Positions 24,301-34,005 of a stretch of 64,000 nucleotides of DNA are shown here, one piece after another (within the stretch, counting starts at the first letter, position 1; each line of letters opens with the position of its first letter). The notes under the pieces were generated by a model. It ran no database searches. It saw only the letters and a program-made list of their open reading frames with translations, and was not told the origin of the DNA. This DNA comes from Fistularia commersonii (lineage: Eukaryota > Chordata > Actinopteri > Syngnathiformes > Fistulariidae). The position numbers and the translations under genes are program-made. The stretch is taken from contig JBBMNZ010000003.1 in NCBI GenBank assembly GCA_037954325.1, forward strand, positions 7,235,965-7,299,964, in the 5' to 3' direction.

Positions 24301-27300
24301 AGCGACGCAGGAGGGGAAGGCGACAGCGAGGAGGAGGCTGAAAGGCAAGACAGCGAGTTCGCAGACGGACGTGTGGACTGTGAGGATGCTCCAGAGGATG
24401 AGGAGGAGGACAATGTGCTCTCCGTGGAGGACAAACGGCTTAGCAATAGAGATGAGGAGAAATCCTTAAAGAGTGACACAGACGCAGGAGATGGAAGTTC
24501 CAAAGAAAGGAGTGTAGAGTATGAAGGAAGGCAGAGTGACAGCAAGGAAGAGGAGGCAAAGAGTGAAGATGGGCAAGAGAAGGAAAAGGATGAGGACAGC
24601 GACGATGGTTTGCAGAGGTGCTCGCTCAGCGTGCAGAATCTGCCAGAAAGCGATGAGGAGGCTCTGGAGAGATTTGCTCCGAGCGACACGGGGGAAACAC
24701 AAAGTGGAGCAGTCGAGGTGGAGGACGAACTGGACGCCCCGAAACCCCCAGGAATGTCTGACAGCGACGAAGAAGTTGTCGAGGTTTTTGGTCGGGTCAG
24801 TTGTGCCGGGCGGGGCGGCAGGATGACGCTGACCGACCCGCAAACGCGTGACCATGAGAGAAAATGTCTCAGTGATGAGATGACGACCGAGACAAATAAG
24901 TGCCACCTTCCGGCGGAGGTAGGGTTTGCTGTCGCACTCGCACCCACCAATCCGCTGCAAGCATGCATGGGTACATGCTGAACCAGTAATTCCTCTCCAC
25001 TACCTTAGGGGCTGTTCAAGATTCCCAGGCTGGATATCACTATCCCCTCATTAGAATATAAATTGTCTTCAGGACAGTCAATTTGAAGCCCCTGAGGACT
25101 GGATTGGAAAGCTCTAGATCCCCCATGCGCTCCTTTTCCTTTCCTTTTGGCGGAGCAGGCTGTTAGTGTTTAGATCCATGGTTGATTTTCCTTTTTTAGA
25201 CGTTTTACAAAAGACGCGGGTTTGCCACCTCCCCGACTCTTTGGTCTATTCGCTTCTCCCATCTGTGGATTGTGCAGTCAGCATGTACGGCCGTTGTGAC
25301 GTTTGTGTTTTGGCAAAACTTTAATGCCCCGCACATGTTGATGCAAAATGGCATGCACGCATATCACATGTCAGCTGGTTCCCTGCCACTGGATGAGTGC
25401 GTTTGCATTTGTTTGTGTATTCTCGCAGGAGTCCGAGGCCAGCAACTGCATCGAGGAGGCATCATCCTCCGTGGATGTCAAGGTAGTGGGATCGCACATC
25501 TCATCCACAGCCTGTTCATTCACTGGACTAGTGATTAACAACCTGTTTTTTTGCCCCGTAAAAAAGTTGTCAGAGAAGGTTTTGGACCTCGCTGATTCAT
25601 CTAGCTCTGTAAGTCCGGTGGGGGGAGATGGAACCAAAGGGGTGGATGATGAAGAAAAGACAAAGAGGCTCCCGAGGAGGTTTGTGGTCATATCCTTTCT
25701 GTTTTTCCTGCGGGAAAGCGGCATTTTCTGTCCCATTTATTTTCTGCATTGATGCCAACATGCTATGCCACTCTAAGCTATGTTGCAAAATCGGCCTTAT
25801 AGCTATAGATAATATTCTGACATGAAAAAATAAATAGTGCCAGTTTTCTTTATTTGTATCGCTGTAAAATGTAGCATGAAGTACAATAGGAGGACACAAT
25901 ATTGTGCCATTGAAATTAGCTTCCCCTTTGCAGTTGTGGAGTAAAAGATGTTTTTAAAAAGTTTTGGGTTTTTCTATGGTGTCAAAAAGTTTGTCACATA
26001 GAAACAGCTTTCACATTCTCGCCCACTGTTCAGGAGTCCACTGCCTGCAGATAAAGACAAACCTCCGTCTCAGAAGTTTGACCACCTCGTTCTCCACCAG
26101 TCGAGCCCGTCTCCCTCTCCGTCCACTCCGTCCTCCTCAGAGCCCGATGCAGGGCTTCCGCAGCCGGCCAGAGCCCTCGGGGCGTCCCGTAGTCTTCCGA
26201 GGCCTGAAACGTCGCGAGGCCGTCCGGCCCAGGCCACCACCACCACCGTCGCCTCCGTGCAGAAGGAACCAGCCGAAACTCGCAAGCAAAATGCCGTGAG
26301 TCCGACGGAAGAGCCAAATGGGAGGATCATCACAGACAGGGAAGCTGGGAAGAGGCAGAGGGAAGAGGAAAGCAAAAAGCGCCTCAAAGAGGACGGAGAG
26401 ACCGGTAGGAGGAAGGATGATCCAGATGCGCAAGTGGAAGAGGAGGTGGAGGAGGAGCGATTGATGAGGGAGAAAGAGAAGAGGATGCTTCTCCTCAAGG
26501 AGAGGCTGAAGAGAGAGGAAGAGGAGGAGGAGGAGAAGCTGAAAGAAGAGAGCGAAGAAAGGCTGAGGTATCTGTAATTGTCCACACAAAAAAGTAGTAA
26601 CAGTCATCAATCTTGAATATTTAAATCCCCATAAAAATTGTATTTTATTGTTATGTTAGATGTTTAATATTATATATCGTATATTTTGCATAAAAAACTG
26701 AGGATCAGCTTGATATTACACATGCGCCATTCATTGCAACAACATGGTAGATCAGTGGCTAATTTCTATGTTAATTATTGTATTTTATCAGGGTTCTTTT
26801 TTCGTTTTTTTTGTTTTTATTGCAAATTGGCTTGATGACCGCTTGAAAAGTGATACGATCCTTACATGTGCACTCTCACACTCAGGGCTCTGCGACAGCA
26901 TCTCCTGTCCGAGAGGAGAGAGGAGGAGGACCGGCTGAGTGAAGAGTCCGGCAGGATGCTAGAGGAGCTCAGGGAGTCTGCGCTGAAGCACAGGGAGAGG
27001 CAGCAACACAAGATCAGGTCCGATCACCTTCCCTATAGCAATTGTCATTTACAAACTGGAACTATTCCAGAAAATCACCTGTAATAATGATATTGAAATT
27101 TCTTCAAATAGCAGCTCAGCTGGAATTCAGATCTTTTACAGAGTGTGTGTGTGTGTGTGTGCGTGACCAGGGAGGAGAGCGAAGCCATGCTGAGAGATTT
27201 GCGGGTTACGCTGGATGAGGAACGCGTGGCGGAGAGCGACAGGCTGGAGGCTCAGAGGAGGCGCGACCTGGAGAACCTGAAGGCAGAATCAGAAGAGGAG

Positions 27301-30300
27301 CTGCAGACTGAGAGGAGGAGGCTCCATGAAGGCAGGGAGGAGAAGCTGAGCTCTTTAAAACAGGAGGTAGCTACAGATGATGATTACCTGGAAATAAATC
27401 TCAAACCCAAGATATTTTAAGTTGGTTAAGCGCAGTCTATTTCCACTTATTTTTACCTTATTTTTTTGGTGGTATATTCCTAAAATATACCACCAAAACA
27501 AAAGTGCGCCCTAATATGTGTATGAGGTTAGACAACAATATGATAATACTAGGTTGTGGGTCTGTCCAAACACACATAAAAGAGCAAAACTTAATTTATA
27601 CAAAAATGAATTTTTATTTCCACTTTAGATGACAATTATTGTCATTGACAAAAATCACAACTCATTATAATAATTACCGTGATGATTGACTGTTAATTTT
27701 ATTTATACATTATATGTATTTTTTCAGTTGATTGTATTTTTGTTTACATGGAGCAAGAGACAGCATTTTTTCCCATTTTTTCCCTATTTATTTCACTTCT
27801 GACCTATTTATCAACATGTATTAAGGTATGTTTATTGATAGGCCGTGTGCAGGAAATGAGGGAGTCAGATTAACGACGTGTTTGTGTGTGCGTGTGTGCA
27901 TGTGTATGCCCATGTTTGCTCTATTTCCCTATATAAAGGTCAAAAGCATGGAGCGAAGGATGGAGCTAATGAGTCCACGACCTGGACAGCAGTTGGCAGA
28001 ATACCACCAGGAGGTCAGGCAAATGCATGTTTGTAGAATGACTTTCATTTTTTTTTAGAGTCACTATCTTTGGTGGGACGCAAACAGACATTAATCCTCC
28101 CTGTCGCTATCTAGCTGTCCGACGTCCTTCAGAAGGTGCGGGAGGAACTTGAGAGCGATCACAGGCGGAAGCTGGAGCAGCTAAAGGAGGACCACAGGAG
28201 GGAGATGAAATTCATCCGAGAGAAACACGCAGATGAGGTCAGAGAGTTACGGGCCCTAAAACCGACAAACCGCTCCTTACAGCCGCATCACTTATGCATG
28301 TGTGTGTGTGTGTGTGTGTGTTTTCACAGGAAACCATTCAGGCCGAGCGGCTGCTGTCTACTCTGCGGGAGGACCAGGAGCGCCTGCAGGCCTCGCACGC
28401 TCTTCACCTCGAGAAACTTCGCTTGCAGCTCGACACGCAGATACAAAAGATGCAGCTGACACACTCGCGTCGGGTGAGGCAGGAAAGACACACACTCATC
28501 GCAGTGCCTTTGGACACAGTCGGACATTGTCCATATTTCATTTCCCCCGCAGGAGACGGAGCTGCAGGACCTGGCCGACCAGTTAGAACTGAGAGCCAAA
28601 GAGCTGCAGAGCCAGGAGGCAGTTTTACAGACCAAGGTCTCTCCCATCCGATATCCATAATGTCTCCAGGCCTTTTTACACAGATTCTATATTCTGTCTA
28701 TATATCTGTCTTCTCAGGCGGGGGATCTGAAGAGGAGGAGAAAGAAGCTCGGGGATGATGAAGAGGACCTGGACCGACAAATAGAGGTAAATGCTCGAGA
28801 TTTCCTACAGGGGCCAAAGGTGACAGGAACCAGCCCTTCATACGCATGCCTGTACTTCACCAGGCTTTGCCCCGGCTCATCCGGGAGCGAGACCAGCTGA
28901 GGGATGAGCTGGAGAGGATGAGGGAGGAGAGGTTGCAGGCCCGAGAGCTCCTCCACAAGTCCAGGGAGGAGCGCAGCGAGGCCAGGCAGGCGGAGGAGAA
29001 GCTGCGGGAGGAAAGAGACGAAGCCCAAGAGGAGAGCAGGAGGGCGAAGGAAGACAAGGAGCGACTGGAGAGCAAGATGGCTCTGCTGCAGAAGAGATTG
29101 GACTGCCTAACTCGCAGACTTGGGTACAATGTCTTTTTTTTTTTTTTCTTCGCACGTGTAACAGCGTGCACTTCTTTTTTCCGTGCACCCTCCCCCTCGC
29201 TTGCGGCGTTTACCGTCCTGTTCGCTCTCTATCAGCGAGCTGGAAGCCGGCGAGGGACGAAGCGGCTCGGGCACAAAAGAACCGAGACAGGACGAGCTGA
29301 AAGCAGATGGCACGTCGCATATCAGCAGCCGGATGGAAGGCCCGCCTCTGTCCCCCCTGCCTGACAGCCAGAGCAGCATGGACGAGTAAGGAGAGAGTTT
29401 TCATTAACATTTTCAATAAAATTTCATTGATCTTAAGTTTTAACTTCCCATCGAGGTCCAATCATGCCTTCCCGGAATCTGCAATTTAAACTGAAAAATA
29501 TTAAGTAAACGACTTGCTTATGTTATGTATCTTTATGAAAAAAGATACAAATAAATAATACTTTATCAGAGTATCTATGACAAGATTCATCCAAGTGAGA
29601 CTCCGAGCGGTATCCAATCCCTGCGTCTCCAGGGTCCGGAGGTACATCTCATCGCACGGCGCCTCCATCCAGAAGACCAAGCTCTTCCTGGAGAGGGAGA
29701 GCGGCCGACTAATAGAGAGGCAGGCGGCCCTGCGAGCCGCCCAGAACGGCTCTGCTCAGCGACCAAACCAGGAAGGCGCTGCGGCGGAGGAGATGATACG
29801 AAAGCTGCAGCAGGTATGGGGATGAAGAGCGACGGCGTTCTTCCCTCTTGTTTGTGAGAAGCTCAACCCCGGCAACCCCATCCTCATCCTCCTCTTCCCC
29901 CCCCCCGTCTCCGTCAGGAAGCCCGAAATGTGGCGGAGCTGCAGCAGACGGTGCAGAAAGGAAACGCTCTCCTGCAGAGGAAAGAGGAGCAACTGCATCA
30001 GCTGGAGAGCTCGGTAGCCGAGGAGGTCAGCCAAAAACACCGTCTACATCACACAGGAGTGCTTGACTGGGCTGGGGTGTTTGTTGACATGCAGCAAAAA
30101 CCAGCATCCCCCGTCAAAACGATAACGATTGGAGTCATGAAAGAAAATCAGGTTGCGGTTCCACCTCACAGCAAGGAGGTCTCTCTATGTGGAATCTCCA
30201 GGCTCTCCCTGTGTCTGTGTGAGGTCGTGGAGCAGGAGGTTTATCGGAGACCCTAAATTGCCCAGACATGTTCCTGAATGAGTGAATGGTGGTATGTATG

Positions 30301-31825
30301 TATCCCTATAATCTATTGGTGACTAGTGCCGGGTGAACCCTGCGTCCCACCTAATCACAGCAGGAATAAGCTTCAGGATAAGCGGTATTGATAATGAATG
30401 AATGAAGTCCTCAAAGAAAAAGACCCTTGCGGCTATCAGTGGTTTTTAGAAACACTCTGGATGCAAACTTTTCACTTTTATGTGAAATCATCTCGGCTAT
30501 GTGGAGAGAATGCCAAAGATAAAATGTCAAAAACCAAGTGGTTTTCAGGTTTTTCGTCGTAATCTAAGAGCGGATGTTTTCCTCCAACAGCCGCTGTTCC
30601 AGGGTCTCTCTCGGCTGGCTGGAGAGAGGAAAGTGACCTTCGAAGTGACAGACTCCGACCTCAGCAGCATCCTGGATCCACCAGATGGAACAGGTAAGAG
30701 ACACATGCTTTTCTTCCGAATAATATCATTGCTTTTATTCTCACCACCAGGACAAAATGACAAAGGGGATACTCGCGTTTCCAAATGATGTGAAAGACCA
30801 TTTATATTTGGGTCGGGGATTTGGAACATTGGATAACAGCAGCACGGTGTCGCCTGCTCTTCTTCACTGTGTAACCAGGAGCACATCCTGCCATCCCAGA
30901 CAAAGTTCAGGAGCTGGCAGAATCCCTGCAGCAGATCTCGGGCCAGCTCAACACAGTTCTGACCGCCCTGAGCTCACTGGCCCAGGGGCCGAGCGCCACG
31001 CCTCTCGCCGCCTTCCCGCCCCCTCCCCCTCGCCCCGCCCCTGCTCCCCCTTCCGCCCCGGACTTGTCACACATCCACCCTCTGGGGACCGCCTCTCTGA
31101 CACCGCCCTCCCCGGTGAGGCACACGGAGCCTCCCTGGAACTGGGCTCCTCAAGGCAGCTCCCTGGGCGGACCCCTCTTCAGCACCCCCCTCAGCAGCGG
31201 GCTTAGGACCACCGACGATATCATCGGCAGCCGATGGAGTCAGATCTTCCCCGGTAGGCCCCACTCCCAGACCCTCCGCCTGTTGGTGGTTTTCACCCTG
31301 AACCCTTGCTCACTCTGAACTGTTGTCCTCCAGGAGCACCTTTGGAGCCGCTCGCCTCCAGCACAATGAGGTCCTCCTCAGCGTTCTCGTCATACGCTCC
31401 TGTTGGGTACCGGCATTTGGAGAGCACCTTTCATTATGGCTTTGTGAAAAATCTGCCTCAAAAAAAGTCAAAATGTATGTGTGTGAATGCGTGCTTTTGC
31501 TTAGAGATGGTCGTTGCGGCGTCCGGTCCATGCAGACATCGACTGAGATGGACGGCAAGCAGCTGCAGGGGCTGATCGACGGCAATAAGAGGTGGCTGGA
31601 GATTCGCAAGAAAGATACTAGCATGTATCCTTTTCTCACATGAGTCTTACCTGACTGGAGCTGGCGAACTTCATCATGTCCTCTAAATATCACAATATTG
31701 TCGCGGGGTCCTTAACTCCACCTGTCAGTCCTCTTTTCACCCGTTATAGAGCTCCTACCACCAAGAGCGGACTGGTCCAGCTGGGCCTGGAGGACAACAA
31801 CCAGATCAGAGTGTATCATTACTAA
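18394..31825 (+). CDS. cep164: Centrosomal protein of 164 kDa
   Basis: Distal-appendage protein of the mother centriole, needed for TTBK2 recruitment and ciliogenesis. Coding exons: 18394-18472, 18949-19060, 20327-20558, 21896-22060, 22169-22285, 22362-22442, 23104-23208, 23911-24918, 25429-25482, 25567-25679, 26034-26567, 26886-27017, 27171-27366, 27939-28013, 28115-28237, 28330-28473, 28553-28636, 28718-28786, 28864-29123, 29236-29385, 29633-29813, 29918-30025, 30591-30693, 30879-31253, 31334-31406, 31505-31624, 31750-31825. They join in frame to 1622 aa (human 1460). The N-terminus matches human (IGDQLILEEDYDENYIPSEQ; WW domain about 57-90 with W61, W83 and P86), followed by a poly-Lys tract. 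Exon 8 encodes an acidic disordered stretch (about 298-633). Coiled coil fills about 760-1340. The end LVQLGLEDNNQIRVYHY matches the human C-terminus. Start context ACCATGA is good. An extra in-frame exon in the longer introns could have been missed. Confidence 0.93.
19417..19670 (+). repeat. Dispersed fish repeat, copy 1 (cep164 intron 2)
   Basis: Begins with CCATCCATCC units and a CGCTTATCCTGCACTCAGGG string. It continues with the common fish repeat order: ACACCCTGGACTGGTTGCCA, then ATTAACCTGCTGCATGTTCT and GGCCTGTGGGAGGG. It is the same family as 46845-47092 (opposite strand) and the fragment near 30335-30405. Confidence 0.75.
20870..20990. repeat. Degraded fish SINE-like fragment (cep164 intron 3)
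   Basis: GGAGCAGTGTCTTGCTCAAC followed by ACTTTGACAGG resembles the tail of a common fish interspersed repeat (GCAGTGCCTTGCTCAAGGGC). The copy is strongly diverged. Confidence 0.35.
27143..27162 (+). repeat. TG repeat at the acceptor of cep164 exon 13
   Basis: A run of GT dinucleotides ends eight bases before the acceptor dinucleotide (GCGTGACCAG|GGAGG at 27170/27171). It occupies the position where the polypyrimidine tract normally lies. Confidence 0.9.
28299..28321 (+). repeat. TG repeat at the acceptor of cep164 exon 16
   Basis: A TG run is followed by TTTTCACAG and exon 16 at 28330. The layout is the TG(m)T(n) type known from human CFTR intron 8. Confidence 0.9.
30335..30405 (-). repeat. 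Dispersed fish repeat, fragment (cep164 intron 22)
   Basis: The string CAGGATAAGCGGTATTGATA with trailing GAATGAATGAAG is the reverse-orientation end of the same repeat family seen at 19417 and 46845. Confidence 0.55.
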
Positions 31826-32596
31826 GGATGGTGAGGAGGCTCACAGCACTGGGACCAATCGGCTGATCAACAGCAGAAACCAGTGTCGCGACTTTTACAC
31901 CCCACGGCCAAAGCTCGAGAACCTGCGCCCTCTGTTTTCATTTTTTAAAATTTCAAGCGCAGAGGTTTTCCAGAGTAACCCTTCGCTGTGCCTAGAGGGG
32001 CTACGGCAAATCAGGGAGTTAACTTTTCTCCCCTTTCAGGCAGGAGAAAAAGTTTTCATAGCACTTGACTGTTTACAGAAAGTAGTTCCACTCCAGTGTT
32101 AACAACCTTTGTTTTTCAGGGGGTTTCGATATTTATCAGGAGTTGACCGTCAGTAATGGATGTTCTCAGTTTAGACAATCACGGGAATGAGTGTTAAAGT
32201 TTACAACAAATACGAAAAATACTCACTCTCCACCACCGTGTTGTGAGTCTCTTGCGTGCACCTTGAATTTCGATCACAGTGGCAGAGTTTTGTACAGTTA
32301 CATCCAAGCGGGGTGAGTTTGTGCAGTATTTTCATTCAACATTCCCTTCCTGAACGTTCATAGGTTATTTGTTTGCCAGGTCACAATGCTGTGAATGTCA
32401 CTTATTCCGTCCCTATGTTTAAACTAGCGGTTTTGTGAATATCTTTGTTATATTATATTGCCGCTTGTCTTTTGAAGTTATTATCTCTATGCTTTTTTAA
32501 ACACACTGAACACATTCCTCTCTGCTTGTGTATCAGTTCTGATTAAGTGCTAGATTTGTGTAAATAGATGCTGTATTTTTTTTTACCAAGTATTTT

Positions 32597-32602
32597 AATA
32601 AA
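32597..32602 (+). promoter_or_regulatory. cep164: cep164 polyadenylation signal
   Basis: AATAAA lies about 770 bases past the cep164 stop codon and is followed by a T-rich stretch (TTTTAGCTTTTTGTGTTTGTT). The interval 31826-32620 is read as the 3' UTR. Confidence 0.7.
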
Positions 32603-32928
32603 TGTAGTTTTGTACATGCATTATAATTTTAGCTTTTTGTGTTTGTTTTCGGCACAGAGGAGCTGTATCACTGCTCAAGTTCAAAAACTATGGCAGGAGT
32701 TCCAAGCCAGAGATGGGAAGATTTTCAGAAATCCACTGAATCTGTAGTAAGTGTTATGCAGGACTGGGAAAAAAAAATATTTACAAGGATAGTCTTGGAA
32801 CGGTAAGCCCAAAACTGGGAGAATGGCTCCTTTTGGCATGAAATGGGCAATTGTAGCAGTGAGCAACAATTTGTGACATGAAGACTAAATCAGAAAGCAG
32901 GGAAAAAAAAAGATTATCTAGAAAATTC

Positions 32929-32934
32929 TTTATT
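32929..32934 (-). promoter_or_regulatory. sidt2: sidt2 polyadenylation signal
   Basis: Forward TTTATT is AATAAA on the minus strand, about 585 bases past the sidt2 stop. The interval down from 33517 is read as its 3' UTR. The two convergent poly(A) signals are about 330 bases apart. Confidence 0.6.
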
Positions 32935-33517
32935 ATTCAATAACCGCTCATTTCATGACAACAGACAGAACAATACAAAAAAAATATCTTCACTGTCAGA
33001 CTTCAGGGCAGTAGAATACAATCATCAATACTCTCTGATGAGAAGGTGGGTGAGCCTCATGATCTGACCAATCAGCGCACAGTATGCAACTAACATGATT
33101 AGAACAATGAAGGCCACTGACAGACAGGACGGTTTATAAACACACGCCCATACAGCATAAAAACGGCCCTCCCAAAATACGCTGTTGGTAAAATGTATTA
33201 TGGAGAATATAAAATAAGTTAATCTTAAATGTACTTTTAGCAAGACTGTGCATTTTTGTCGTCAGCGCTCCGTAAACATTAATTACCACAGTTAAACTGA
33301 TGATGGCAGAGAATCAGACTTGATTGGCACGCGAGTGTCTGTGAAGCGTAGGGGAGAGGCCGCGATCCTTCCCCGATTGGCTGCAGGAAGCAGAAACATG
33401 CCCGTTGATGGCCTGAAAAAAGGCTACTGGCTGTGCTTTTTTTGCAAACACTGAGGAGACAAAAATGGACGATAAGGCAGGGAGGAGCAGAAGCTCATCA
33501 CAGAGGGCTGTTTGGAT

Positions 33518-33967
33518 CTAGAAGACGTAGATCTTGTCTCTCCGGATTGCATCGAGATCGTCATCCATGGTCAGAAGCACCTAGACGGGGCACAGTGGTC
33601 AGTGCGCTGCATCTGAATCCAGCATTTTTGGGGGGGAGGGGGGGCTCACCAGGAAGGATCCAAACATGGCGATGGAGGAGAGAAAGTGCCAAATGTCGTG
33701 GTCGTCAAAGAATGAAAGGAGGATGCAGTCCCTGTTGTGTTCACGTGACTCAGCCGGTGTTTTCTGTTGCAGGGGAGACGCAGACCGCTAGCTTAAAAAG
33801 GTCATTCTAGACTAAAACAGGAAACACGACATTTGTCGTAAAAACTGATACTGACCTGCCAGGTGCTGAGACCCTGAAAGAAGAAATACAGCGCGAAGCC
33901 CCACACGACCGCCGTGAAGAGAATGCACACCAGTGCCAGACACTGGATTCTCTCTCCACTCCGCAGC

Positions 33968-34005
<38 letters not shown>

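Noticed and set aside
24291..24968. 225-codon minus-strand Ser-rich frame
   Set aside because: Shadow of the GAG-rich cep164 exon 8 on the opposite strand; composition explains it.
25006..25086. Possible extra cep164 exon after CTACCTTAG (GLFKIPRLDITIPSLEYK)
   Set aside because: Frame is open and in phase, but there is no usable donor before the TGA, and cep164 joins in frame without it.
26070..26610. Long minus-strand Ser/Leu frames
   Set aside because: Antisense of cep164 exon 11; no independent signals.
33586..33625. GGGGCACAGTGGTCAGTGCG resembling the head of a tRNA-derived fish SINE
   Set aside because: Only about 30 bases match and no SINE body follows in the short intron.
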